Source of the DNA: Polytrichum commune
Lineage: Eukaryota > Streptophyta > Polytrichopsida > Polytrichales > Polytrichaceae
DNA: 64,000 bases
Assembly: GCA_950295325.1 (NCBI GenBank)
Contig: OX485806.1
Span: 40,920,001-40,984,000 of the forward strand
Direction: 5' to 3'
A program made the position numbers and the translations under genes. The notes under the pieces were generated by a model. The model was not told where the DNA came from, made no database searches, and saw only the letters and a program-made list of their open reading frames with translations. Of the stretch, positions 34,592 through 46,735 are shown piece after piece; position 1 is the first letter of the stretch; every line of letters begins with the position of its first letter.

Positions 34592-37525
34592 ATGGGGAAG
34601 AAGGGGACATGGTTTAGTGCCGTCAAAAAAGCGTTTCGGTCACCTTCAAAGGACAAGGACTCCACCAAAAATGTCGCAAAAGATCCAGATCCTATTGGAG
34701 AACTTCCATCGTTTGAAGTTCCTGTAATATTCCCCGCTTTCTCTACCCCCACCCTCCTTCTCCATTGTGAAGGAATGGCAGAGGCGTATCAACCTGTCTT
34801 TTATAAAGGGTAAATTAACCCAGGCTGTGTGAGTCGTATTGAGCGTGGTTCTTTCTCTGTGGCAGGTCAAGCCCAAAAGCAGGAGAAGATGGAGCTTTGG
34901 CAAGTCTTCACATCAGCAAACCACTCCAGAGTCGAAGGACAACTCAGCGGAGAAGAAGGCTGAAGAGTACAGCAAGAATGGTTTGTTCAGGACGCCAGAA
35001 AATTCGGTTTCGGCTAGCCGGAAACCAACTCCAGTACACCATCTCACAGCTCTAAGCACCTACACAACCCCAGAAGACTGGGCAGCTATTCGAATTCAAA
35101 CAGCTTTTCGAGCATATCTGGTATGGTAGGCCGGAGCAAGAAACCGGCATCATTTTCCTTGATCACACTGGAATGACACTCACGCACTCATTGTTTCGTT
35201 CTATATTTCAAGCATGTCCTGTTATGACCTCGGAAAAGGTGGTAATTCATTAATTAATGGCTTTGTCAGGGTGCTGTGGATTAGTTAATGAGGTCAAAAC
35301 GACCGTTTCTTAAACGGAAGCTAATAATTTCAGAACTATCCTTTCTCATATTTACTAGGTTGTTGATTATCCGAAAAGTGTCCAGGTTAAGAGGCAGCAT
35401 GATACTGTTGTTTATTCGCATATAAAAGTACACTTCATTTTCCAGTAAAAAATTATTGATTTCAGTAAAATATTAAGCTCTTGGCTATGGAAATAATGCT
35501 GAATTTTTCCTAATTCATTGTTATGATCATGTAACTCAGGCAAGGCGAGCATTACGTGCTCTTAAGGGCCTTGTGAGATTACAGGCTTTAGTAAGAGGGC
35601 ATACAGTGCGTCGACAAGCAACCATCACATTACGTTGCATGCAAGCCCTAGTGCGGGTGCAGGCCCGTGTTCGTGCACGGAGAGTCCGAATGTCAGAGGA
35701 AGGCCAAGCTGTACAGAGACAGATCTGGGAACGGAGGCAGCTGGAGACACGTCCCCGGAAGTCTTTGGTATGCATGCCCAACTGGTTTATCATTTCCCAT
35801 CAATTGTAGTCAGTTTATCAGCATTCACGAGCAGGTGTTAGTCCTTTGTTGATTCCTCCAATTCTGAGTGCACTTGATAAGATGCTTGTGAAAGATATAA
35901 CATTCTTGAAGGATCCCGCAGTTCTTAGAAGGTGGAAATAAGGCACTTGAAGATCTAAGTCTTTCTTTTGTAACGAAATTCCAGTGTGAATTTTGTTACT
36001 ATACAGTAAGTTGATAAATGACATATGTATGGCAGGATGGAGGCTGGAACGACAGCACCCAGACAATGCAGGAACTTCAAGCCAAAATGCAGAACAAGCA
36101 GGAGGCCGCCTTGAAGAGGGAGAGAGCTTTAGCTTATGCCTTCTCACACCAGGTTTGTCAGGCATCCAAAATTGCTTATCTTCTAGCATTGTTCACAATA
36201 TTGTCAACATTCAAGGGAGGATTGAAGACAACATTGTTGAGGTTTTTGATGAACGTGATTTTTAGTGTCTGATGCGCGTGGCTTTCTGGCTTTGAATGCT
36301 ATTCAGTTCTCCATTCAACCTCACTATGGGTGGACTGTTTCCGATTCTTGGTCTCTTGGGCCTCTCTTCTACTTTGACACCCTACTTCCTTCTATGGTCT
36401 TAATAATTTTCTGCTTCCTAGAGATCCCTGGAGTCCACTGTTAGTGTAGGCCACTTCTGGTGGTATCAAAGTTGATTCATTTTGTGCTGGTTATGATCAG
36501 TCCTACCTGTTGGCAGTGCCAGCCTACGTAGGTTTCTTTTTCTTACTGATTTGTACTGACAGTTGTGGAGGTCGGCCCCAAAGCAGGCGTCACAGCTCTT
36601 CATCGATTGTGAGCCCGACAAGCCTCACTGGGGCTGGAGCTGGTTGGAGCGATGGATGGCTGCACGGCCTTGGGAGAATCGCATCTTCGACAATAGTTCC
36701 GTTTCCAAGGACGTGTTTGAGAGTTACTCCGTCAGAAGTGTCGACGTGGAGAATGTACAGAAGAAAACTGATAGTGATCCTCGACTGACCAAACAGCACA
36801 GCTCATACAACAAGCAACGAGCTATTTCGTCTCAAACTGGGCCCACAAGAGCTGAAAGCTATTCGTCTAACCATGAATCTCGCGCTGTGCCCTCAATGTC
36901 TGCACCCCACTATGATGGAAACGGCCACAGCCACTACAGCCCTAGCACCATGCAGAGAACAAGCAGCCGAGGAGCTCTTCACTCTCCAGCCACCCCGCCC
37001 AGCTCAAACCACAAAGCCATGCCTATGCTGATTCGATCGGCAAGCCCTCGCAGCAGCATCAGGAGAGACGACATTGAAGAAGGTGGGAGCACAGTGTCAA
37101 CAACAGCAAGGTCGACCCCTTCCGGCCCTCGATTCGGCACTCGCTACAGCCATGCAGGATCCATACGCGACGACGAAAGCTTAGCTAGCTCTCCTTCGGT
37201 TCCCAATTACATGCAGGCTACTCAGTCTGCGCGAGCCAAAGTGCGCTCTCATAGCACTCCCAAGCAACGACCTGGAACACCGGAGAAGGAGGGGTCGTGG
37301 GCCTCTGCTAAGAAACGGCTCTCATTTCCAATCTCAGAAAACATAATCAGCAACTCAGGGCCTATCATGCGACCCTTCCGTCCCACAGCTTATCCTCAGC
37401 GCAGTCCAAGCCTCAAAGGTGTTCGCACTGAACGATCAGTATCATCAGTTGGCAATGACAGCCAACAAGGTGATGCTACACCGACCTCCACCGAGCTGTC
37501 AAGTGTGAGGGCGCCATTCCGATGA
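34592..37525 (+). CDS. IQD: IQD protein (IQ67-domain calmodulin-binding scaffold), 564 aa
   Basis: Exons are 34592-34723, 34866-35120, 35540-35767, 36036-36152 and 36563-37525, all joined in phase 0. The N-terminus [20 protein letters not shown] is the family's usual start, so I chose the ATG at 34,592. An [10 protein letters not shown] motif opens exon 2. The IQ67 domain spans residues about 117-183 ([13 protein letters not shown] | [20 protein letters not shown]...), with basic/IQ repeats for calmodulin. The intron inside it sits at the family's conserved position. Then come [33 protein letters not shown], and a Ser-rich tail with the DUF4005-type [20 protein letters not shown] near the C-terminus. 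IQD proteins are plant Ca2+/calmodulin scaffolds at microtubules, the plasma membrane and the nucleus (family knowledge). Length is normal and no break is seen. The exon 1 donor (CCT|GTAATA) is the least certain junction. Confidence 0.93.
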
Positions 37526-39735
37526 GTAATTTACCTTCGACCTTAATATACCCTCCTATATATACAATGCCCAGCTTCTTATAAAAGTCCGCTGAGGATT
37601 CCTCTGAGGGCCTTCTGCTGCTCTGCTCTGTTCCCTCGTTTTAGTATGTATTCATCTTCTAGCTGGGGAGTCGTAGGATCAGCTCTTCATAGTAAAATTG
37701 CTGATATGGGCTGTGCAACTGCGCGTTCGTTCAGCTAGGCTCAGATCTTCAGGTGGCCTGATTACAGTAGATAATTGACTTCCACAGAAAAAGCTGCCTG
37801 CTCATTTCCCTCATCCTCCACAGCTCATGCAACTGTGCATTTTTTTCTTTCTTTTCAAGACTCGGTGACGATGGCAGAACTGATCCCTCAAATTAACAAG
37901 CCTCCCAGCGGAGGCGTACAAACCACTGTTACAAGTGGAGCAAGTAGCGTAGTTGACTAACTGAAGATTCTCCTCCCTTGACGATAGGATTTACATAACA
38001 GATCGTAGAACCCCTCTGGTTGCTGATGACAATTATGTACCGAGTTGCTCATTATCCATCTTTTTGAGTTGTCCTGCTTTGTGTTTTTTCAGTATCACCA
38101 CATGGGTGTGCACAGAATTGCACTTCTGTGAGACTGCATTGCTGGCAGGCCAAGCACCGGCAGCACTATCAGATTTTAATATGGTTTTTTGCGCAATAGG
38201 TTTGTGGCTTTGGATTAGTGTTTGCAACATGATAATTAAGCAACTTCTTAGTGCAAACGTCCCTTACTTTCTCTGAATCGTAGACTGATTCATTCAATTT
38301 ATCCTTCTCTTAATCTCTGCCATTGACATCCTTCAATACTTTAGTTTATGAATAGAGTGGTTGATGAGATCTCAAACCCTGCATCGTACCTGTGATTCCT
38401 CCAGTCACGTTATGTGTAGGATTTTTTATTTTATCCTGGCAGATCGAGTCAATCTACTTCTACTTGATTAGCAGTGCTCAGCATCCATAAGAGTTGAGTA
38501 CTGGGTGTTGTACATGGCTTCACAGGTAGGAAAGAATTGGCACTTTGTAGGAGAGGAAATACAGGATTGATTTCCGTTTAAACCGATTCCACTTTTGACT
38601 TGTATATGAGACACTCTAGATCCCGTGAAGTTTTTGGGCACAGTCGGTCAAGATCCTAGTGATTCTAAATCCAGCCGGCTACATGTTGACATCTTCAGGT
38701 TTTGCTTTATTCATTTGAGATATATTCCATAGATTCCTCTAAAATGATCGGTTATCCTCCTGAAGTCTCGAACTCCAACCGATTTCTTAGCTAAAAGTGG
38801 AAGCATGTGGCTCAAGTACTCGTTTTGTGGATGGAGAGGCTCAAATAGGGCTTGGGACTTCTGGCGTCCATGTAAACTCAGGGTTCCAATTAAATAAAGT
38901 CCCCTACAAGATCGAGGGCTGATTCGTTCCAATTCGACACCACCAGACTAATTCAAGGTCTTTGATTCTAATTCTAAAGTCCAATCGTCTAGAAATGTTC
39001 ATTCATAGGCTACAATATAATTTGTTGCGTGGTCATCTTTGCGAAGGATGGGTTTACATAGACACCACGAATCCCTAGCTCCCAAATAGGGCCTCTCAAA
39101 CCCCTACATGGAGGATGTTGCTTGGAGATTACTCCAATGTTGTTACTGATGTGAATTATGGAGTTGCTTGCATCTTCAAGTTGGTCTAATTCTATCATAA
39201 GTCATGGGCATTTGAGGCTTTTCTTACGTTATTGGCATCTTTTCGAAGATGAACTGGCACTTTGAACTGGTGCAAACAAGAGGGCTTGCACTCTTGGGGT
39301 TCCCACATGGCTTGTTGAGAATATCCAGTTCACCCAAATGCCTCCACTATGATTAGGCGAACTGTAGTGGTACGAGAATGCATGAGAAATCAAGTGCTTA
39401 GTACTGATCTTGATATCATTTTGGCAACTTAGTCTTGAGAGTTTCCAAGGTTTCCTTGGATTTAAAGCCACCCCTCTTTGCAAACTGTGTCAAATTCCAT
39501 GTACTTGCATGTTTGACAACAAGGAAAATCTACTCTCACATGGTGCCCCCCCCTCCCCTTTTATGATACATGGGATTGCAAGATTTTGTCAATGTTGAAA
39601 AAGTCAATCAAAATTTTTTCTTACCAGAATGGCAAACACATGAAGGTTCGCCTTAGATTGTCTAGTTGGGCACTCTCCTTTTTTAATTACACCTAGTTAT
39701 AACTATTATTCAAAAATGACGACCCCTACAAAGTC
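37526..39735. other. IQD 3' flank and intergenic DNA
   Basis: About the first 750 bp has gene-like composition and probably holds the 3' UTR; no unambiguous poly(A) signal was chosen. Bases 39,110-39,190 resemble 43,390-43,480 (TCCAATGTTG, GTGAATTATGG), a short dispersed repeat. No further gene. Confidence 0.4.
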
Positions 39736-40090
39736 ACCCCCAGGCTAAATCACATCTGTGTTTGGCTGGGCCTTGCCCCTCCCATGCCTCCTTCATTGCC
39801 TGGTCATCCTGCCCACACCTACGTGGGAACTGTTCCCCGTTGGGAACCAATGTGACAATACCCGGTCACTTAAGCCATGAAGCTCCTTCGGGATCTGAGG
39901 AACTCCATCAATTAATTTGGGAATAATGAAAATGATGTCAACTTGAATAATTGCAATTTTGAGTGGGTATTGTCACATTGACTCCCAACGAGGAAAAGTT
40001 CCCACACAGGTGCGGGTAGGAAGACCGGGCAGGGAAGGAGGCGTGGAAGGGGCGGGGCCCAGTTGATTGAAGATGTGATCTAGCCCGGGG
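39736..40090. mobile_element. Foldback Mutator-like MITE with 10-bp target duplication
   Basis: The decamer CTACAAAGTC is directly repeated at 39,726-39,735 and 40,091-40,100. The element's arms of about 130 bp are inverted (GGCTAAATCACATCT on the left, CCCCGGGCTAGATCACATCT on the right read in reverse). The arms end in ACCGGGTATTGTCAC-like sequence around a loop of about 90 bp. It is a sibling of 21,708-22,062. Duplication size plus long inverted arms point to the Mutator superfamily (inference). No coding capacity. Confidence 0.85.
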
Positions 40091-40100
40091 CTACAAAGTC

Positions 40101-40700
40101 TTGCCAAAATTGAGCATGCTATAAATGCGAGGGTCTAGAGTTGGTATTAGACACATATAATCCACAATTTGAAAATTCATAGTTTATTCATACAATATTC
40201 AAAAACTACATGCTAAGTTTCGTTGAAATGCTCTTCCAAATACGAACAAGGCGCATCATAAATTGAGGTATGGTGGTGACTATGCTCGAATGCTTTAAAT
40301 GAGAATCAAAGGTGTAGGTACCATATGGTCACCACACCTTATTATGACTCTTAACCAAAATCGATCCCTATAAAGCCTTGCGTGCATGCATTGAACAAGC
40401 TTGGAACATGAGAGTCTCGGGTCGGTTTCAAACTCACCTATAGTCAATCAACAATGGTTTATTCATGTAATATCCAAAAAGTACATGCTAAGGTGCATTG
40501 AAATCCTCTTTCAACTAATAACAAGATCCAACAAATAAAAATTAGGGCACTCCACCAATGTCGATGTCTATGCTCATATGCTTGAAAGGACGATCAATGG
40601 TGTAGTTTTGAAATAATTCATGGTTTATCTATCTATACAGTGTCCGAAACATACATGCTAAGATGCGTTGAAAACCTCTTTCAATTCCCAACAAGATCCC
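40101..40700 (+). repeat. Three diverged copies of a ~230-bp repeat 3' of the kinase gene
   Basis: TACATGCTAAG followed by a CGTTGAAA/CATTGAAAT-type string occurs near 40,207, 40,487 and 40,650. Each is preceded by ATTCATAGTTTATTCAT-like sequence and followed by CAACAAGATCC-like sequence. A fourth copy is at about 27,835-28,030. The array abuts the last exon of the kinase gene and may lie in its 3' UTR or just beyond it. Confidence 0.65.
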
Positions 40701-40761
40701 TGGTAATTTACAAATGGAAATGGCACTCAGATGCTTGACTCGACTCAAGTCAGGTTAAGGC

Positions 40762-43700
40762 TTAGCGTGCAACTGCAAGGTAGCTGTTGATAATGGAGGT
40801 GCATTGGCCCCGGTAACTGGATCCAAAGAGGTTATAGTGGTTGAGATAATGGTACAACTTGTAAAGCTCCGTGCGCTGCTCAAAACCAGGTTGCTTGGGC
40901 ATGACCTGATCACAAAGGTTTAACGAAAGGGTTAATCAAATACAGTATAACAGCATATGTAAGTACTAATTGATTCTAAGTCGTTTTTGTAGAAGCCCGT
41001 ATTGTTATAATCATTAAAAATAAAACGACAACTCCAAGACACATTCTTGTTGTACATGTTCTGGTCAAGTTGAAAGAACACAGTTGATAAACTTATTCAT
41101 CTCAAAAAGGGTCACTTTTGGGATCATTGGTTGTAAGTAACGACAAGTAACCGTAAACACCTTAAGATGCCATGCGGACGTGTTAGATCCTGCTCATTGC
41201 TAATTTTAGCTGAGGAGCCAAAACTTTACCCATCTAAAATTAACTAATCTATCGATTATATTCTTACAATTGGAATGTAAATGTACGTAAAAAGAAAAAC
41301 CGCTTATGTGCGTACAAAATTCAACTGATAGGAAAGATTAGAAATGTGAGAATTTATAACCTTGAAGTATGCATCATAAAAGGCAGATCCAAACCCCGCG
41401 CACCATGACATTCCAAATTCAGCTTCATTATGCCCATCTGTTCACACACAGTTTTTTCACCACAATTTCATCAATCGAGCCATGCAGATATGTAGATTGC
41501 CATGAAATACCTGAAGCATCATCAAGAGACACCAAGGTAGAAGCGCCCAATTCCAAAATGTGACTCAATTCCTACACCTATTCTTTTGCCCTAAACTGAG
41601 CAATGGCATACTTCAAATTGAATACTAAAGATATTATTTGATGGATTGAAAATGCAACTCATTGATTGAGAGAGACACAAAAATTCACACTCAGCACTAT
41701 CCGCTATTGGGGGGAAACGTGTGTAACCACTTTAGATGGCAAAGAGACCATAACTTTCACTAAACATATCTAAATCACACGATGTTGATATCTCATGAGG
41801 TCAACTGGATATAACTCATGCGTTTGCATATAAGCCATGAATTGTTTTAAGCATGTTAAGGGTTTCAAGTGCTCAAAGTATCCATTCATAGACGCCTCTA
41901 CGTTGCAATCTGTTATTTTAGTTGCAGAAAGAAGGGGAATAAATGGTTTAAGCATGTCTACGTACAATAGCATGCCGGATCGAGTATAACCGGAGCACCG
42001 TTTTTATCCGTGGTGACGTTACCACTCCATAGGTCACCATGTAATAAGCATGGGCGCACATCCTGAAGGTCACTAAGTAAATGAGGAAGCCTCTCTAATA
42101 ATCGTTGCCCTGCCACATTCTTCCAGAAGTTAATGATGCATGAACTTGTGCAATCAAAACTTTAAAAAAATAGTTTCACCACACGCAAGGTAACAGTCAG
42201 AAAAAAATTACCTTGACAATAATAGAGCTATATATGTTTAACTCAACGGAACTTTTGGTTAGGAGTTGGTCCTCTATGATTTTCCATTTGTTGTTTTGTA
42301 TATAAAAGCAATAATAGCTTTCCACTTGTGGTGCATGCTTGGAGGAGGAAGTGTGTAAGATTTGAATGAAGAGCAACCTATTTGGTGCATTGAGGGCTTA
42401 AATCATTTTAGCACCTTATTGGTAGGCCAAATTGAGTTTGACCCTCAATTGACCTTATAGAATGTTTTTCACTGAAACCTCCACATTGCCTTCGAGCATG
42501 AACATGGAAGATGTTGTAAATTTTGCAAAGCAACAAGCTCCCGACTAAAAGTCCCATTGAGTTAAAAGGATAAGTCTGATGAACATTGTCCAGTCTTCCA
42601 AGGTATAGGGGGTCCCACTGTCACATGGGATTTTTTTAATGGGCCATTAGAAGTTCATTAAAATCCTAGTGGTCGTCAGTTCATTTAACCATGTGAACCG
42701 CCGGGAGGAAGGACAACTTCCAGGTGAACTGGAAACAACATATAAAATGGTTGCCCTTAGCATGCATGAAAAATCATTTCCAACTAGGTCACTCACCACA
42801 ATACCTAAATGCTTTAGAATGGAAGGTGGTTGTGTGCACACATATAAGAGTCTGGCAAACTTTTATTCAAGAGGTCTTCTCTTTTGCACTTGAGCCACAT
42901 GGCCAAGGTATACTTTGATTTCGTCATGACGTGGATCCCTTGTTATTGTTGTTTTTTACCTTTTGCTAAATATTTTTGGAATGGGAGAGGGGCACTACTA
43001 AAAAAATAAAATTCCAAAGGCAGCAAACGGCACCTCTGAGAACAAACATACATACATCTATATATATATTCACAGAACAAACATCGGCCCAAATGTGTTT
43101 GAAGTAGAAAATGGGATATGTATGTGATTGGTCTAACCTTTTGCGTAGAGATCATCATCACGGTACTGGTCCTTAATGAGCTGAAGTTGGAATCCGAGGC
43201 GGTGGTCACGGAAGAATGTGATCCAATCACTTGTCCAAGGATTCACTTGTGGAGTGCTGGCAACCAGTTTCTTGAGGTGTCAAAAAATTGACTTGACATG
43301 GGAAAAAGGTGAAATTCAGGTTTCATATTATCTAGCTGTCAATTTATGCTCCATGTATAATGATTGGAGTGCATGAAATTTCCTCAAAGAAAAAGAAGAG
43401 ATGATTCCAATGTTGCCACCAACGTGAATTATGGTGTTGTTTCATCTTGTATCTAGTCTAAGTTCTATATGTACTCCAATGTAATATTAATCAGAGTAAT
43501 GTGATCCAATCACTTGCCCAAGGATTCACTTGCAGACTGTTGGCAACCAGTTTCTTGGTATGTCAAAAAATCGACAATACCCCTAATTATTTGGGTGAAA
43601 GGGGTCTATTTAGATACTCCTTGAAATGTAATGGGTAGACCCCAAAAACTGGGTGATAGGGGCATGGTCATGCTCTAGCTTCACTTGTTAAAAATTTGAC

Positions 43701-46075
43701 ATGAAATGGAAAAAGGTGAGATTCGGGTTCCAAAACATCTAACTGTCATTCACACTCCATGTACAAAATCTGGAGTGCATGAAATCGCCCCCAAAAATGG
43801 TGATATTTAGTGCAGAGAAGCAGACCTGCCAATGGTGTTTTCCACATCAAACCCAAATCCCTTCTCTGAAGTACCCGCTTTGTGCATTTCAGCAAGTTGC
43901 CTTCCAAGCTCTGCCTGAATTCAGAGGAATAATTATTATTACTTAAAAAAATAAAACACACACACACAAGATACAAAATAAATAACAGGTTATGGTTGCA
44001 GAGAGGGTCACAAATTGATAACTAATTGATACCTAGCAGCTAGATGAAATCAAAGTGCCTATCCAGAGTAATTTGTTGACTAGAGACAGCTCAATAATTT
44101 CAGCTAAACATTACAATCGCTTACTGTGAAAGTGAGGCTAATGAATCTGCCAATCCGTGGCAACTTGACCAACCTTAACCCCTAAACCCTAATCCTCAGG
44201 TTCATGACGAAAGCATACTCCTGCCTAACAGTGATCAAAAACATGAGTGAAGTATTGTTTGCCTTGAGTTGTTCTTTAGAGTTCGGGAGAATGAGTTAAC
44301 CTGTTTTCCTCCAGATGAGCCTATATCAATGTACTCCATAATGATGAAGGAGCCTCTTGATTTTGATGATAATTGACCAACCTGCATCAGGTCACTAGGG
44401 TATTGGCTTCACAAAACACCTTACCCAAATATTAATCAATATACCTTGCTAATCATCTTGCACCAATTCAGGATTCTGCAGGTTATTCCAGAACTAATTG
44501 TTGGTCAACATTTTTTCAAATTCATGAATACGAGAAGCAAATTGTTTGTGTAAATAGAAAAATATCTGCACTTGAGCCCAAAGGCACGTCTTGTGCAACT
44601 CCGCCTGGTCGTATGTGACTGGCATGCATTCTGGCTCCCAGAATTCTTTCATAGAATGCTAAAAGTTTTCCTCGTTCTTTAAAAGCTCGCAGGAGGTGGA
44701 AGTGCTTTCTTGAGGTGGAAGACTTACTTTCAATGGTTTCGGCACACGAATTGTGTTGGTGGCATGCATGGCATTGAGTCCGGCCGCTTCGCCTTCAAAC
44801 ATAGATGGTCCTACGTTCCTGCAAACAATTATGTTTAAAATTTGTTACGCATAGGTCAAGTCCTACCTAGTTTATAGATTTATTCTGCAATTTAGAGCAG
44901 CATCAAAGGAATAGAGCTACAATTTCCATTGAAGCAGGATGACATCAACACCATTTCAAACCCCAGGATCTATGCATCTCCAAAAAACTTAGCATGTAGA
45001 GTCACTAGAACTTCCCCTCCCAATTTACTAACAAATTTCACCAATCAATGCATGGGTGGATCTCATCCCTCTCCACCCAATGTTCCCTGGGGTTGCCACT
45101 ACTTGCAACCTTCTTAAAAGAAATCTTACTATTAAAAGAAAACCAAACATTCGGGATCAACCCTTGAGATTCCAATGAGGAGGCTTACCTGTTTGTTTTT
45201 ACAAAAAATGAGCCTGCATCGGTGTCGTAGCGTGTGGCCGTGTTGATACAACCCCCTCCAACAGGTGATGTCCGCAGGATTTTCGTCGCGCCTCCCTCCC
45301 CCATCATCCACTCCAGTATTGGATCACCCTCCGCCACTGTCGCAGCCAATTCAAACAATTTGAACCCAAACTTTACAAATGCTAAATTATCATGTGGTGA
45401 AAGATGTCCTTGTTAATATCAGTGTCTAAACATCATCAACACTTACAGATAAAGGTATCTAAACATCATCAACACTTACAGATAAAGGTAACCAGTAAAC
45501 CTATAAAATAAGAATCAACAGTGAAAGGTGGTAATGATATCCAAAGTGTTTAGGGTTACATACTCAAAAGGAACCACTAAAGTACTAGAATGAAATAGAA
45601 AAACAAACACATGTGCGGCAATAGGTAGCCACACGGTGGCTAACCCATCACCCACTCCAATATTGGATTGCCCTCGGCCACTGTCACAACCAGTTGAAAA
45701 ATTTCCAACGCGAACCCAAAATTTACAGGTGCTAAATAATCATGTGGTGGAAGATATGCTTCTAAGTTTCAATGTTCAAACATCAACATTACAGTTAAAT
45801 GTAACCAGTAAACCCCTTAAATAAGCATCAACAAGAGTAAGGTATTATAGCCAAAGCTATTAAAGTTACAACCTCAAAAGTAGGCACTGAAGAACTACAA
45901 TGAAATAGAAAACAAAATTGTTTGAAAAGAGAGGTATAAATGAGGAGAGAGCCAAACTGATTCTGAGTTGCGCAGGGCGTGATCGCTGACGAACCAATGG
46001 CTGCTGAATAACCGGCTTGTAGGAGGAGAAGAAGAAAGGCGAGCAACACGACGCTATTGTGCAGGCAGACGTCAT
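40762..46075 (-). CDS. FN3K: Chloroplast-type fructosamine/ribulosamine 3-kinase, 336 aa, nine exons
   Basis: Exons, in coding order, are 46075-45958, 45336-45189, 44818-44728, 44381-44301, 43914-43826, 43256-43138, 42109-41966, 41437-41361 and 40905-40762. All junctions are GT-AG with matching phases. The enzyme phosphorylates sugar amines on glycated proteins at O3', destabilising the adduct (family knowledge). Residues 1-39 are Ser/Arg-rich and acid-poor, like a chloroplast transit peptide. The mature part starts at Met40 (AEGDPILEW). [11 protein letters not shown] is the P-loop with Cys69, then [22 protein letters not shown], the catalytic [10 protein letters not shown] (Asp241), [19 protein letters not shown] (Asp259) and [16 protein letters not shown]. 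Met40's ATG is split across intron 1. Pieces of exons 2 and 6 are duplicated in neighbouring introns. The frame looks intact. Confidence 0.95.
43217..43793 (-). repeat. Partial duplication of exon 6 and its upstream intron
   Basis: Bases 43,217-43,385 include the 5' half of exon 6. They recur at 43,499-43,575, then after an insertion of about 115 bp again at about 43,690-43,793. Shared strings include GTGATCCAATCACTTG, GGCAACCAGTTTCTTG and GGAGTGCATGAAAT. The copied exon piece reads [11 protein letters not shown] on the - strand behind an intact acceptor (CCAACAG), but it lacks the exon's 3' half and donor. It is therefore a pseudo-exon in intron 5. Confidence 0.8.
45302..45917 (-). repeat. 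Tandem duplication of exon 2 start and intron 1
   Basis: Segment 45,302-45,608 is repeated at 45,646-45,917 (offset 344). Shared strings include ATTGGATCACC/ATTGGATTGCC, TAAATAATCATGTGGTGG-type sequence, AAGGTAACCAGTAAACC and GAATGAAATAGAAAA. The extra copy reads [13 protein letters not shown] then a stop on the - strand, so it is a decayed copy of the exon 2 start, located inside intron 1. A 33-bp unit starting TCTAAACATCATCAACACTT is additionally doubled at 45,425-45,490 in the first copy only. Confidence 0.85.
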
Positions 46076-46181
46076 AGCTCAACCTTCACAACCTTCTGTG
46101 AATATAAACCTCACCTACAACAACAACAACACACAGAACACAAACAACAACATCAACATTAGAGTCATCCTTTAACTCAAT

Positions 46182-46735
46182 GCCATAGCCCCTTGATTTC
46201 ATGCCTCACAAAATTCACAAAACTCAAAGAAAGCAAGGCCATTGACCAGTTGCAACTCGCATGAGAGGAAGAGTCTTTTGGAAACCCAGAAACTGAAATT
46301 GCCATAGCTCCCTGATATCATGCCTCACAAAATTCACAAAGCTCACAAACATCCACAAGTTTCACAAAATGCAGAGATAATCAAGGGTATGGCAACTGGC
46401 AATCCACGTGGGAGGAGGATAATCTTTTGGAATTCCAGGAACTGATAATGCCATAAGCCCCAGATTTCATGCCCGACAACTCAAACATTCACAATTTTCA
46501 CAAACTCAGAGAAGTCAATTTCATGGCAACTCACATCTCACATGAGAGGGCGACAAGTGTTTTGGATACCCAGGAACTGAAATGACATAGCTCCCAGATT
46601 CCATGCCTCAAAACTTACAAAACTCATGGGCAGTGGCAATCTTACAATCCACATGGGAGGAGGACCAATCTTTTGGAAACCCGGGAACTGAAAATGCCAT
46701 AGCCCCAAGACCTCTTGCCTCGGAAATTCACAGAA
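46182..46735 (-). repeat. Five-copy tandem array just 5' of the kinase gene
   Basis: Units begin with GCCATAGC-like strings at 46,182, 46,301, 46,450, 46,584 and 46,696, giving periods of 119, 149, 134 and 112 bp. Each has GATTTCATGCCTCACAAAA, ATTCACAAAACTC and TTTTGGAAACCCAGGAACTG variants. It starts about 107 bp upstream of the start codon at 46,075, so it is promoter and/or 5' UTR DNA. Frames inside (88-95 aa) are artefacts of the repeat. Confidence 0.85.

Noticed and set aside
46182-46735. CRISPR-like array
   Set aside because: Units are 112-149 bp, diverged throughout, without short constant repeats and unique spacers; this is an ordinary tandem array in plant DNA.
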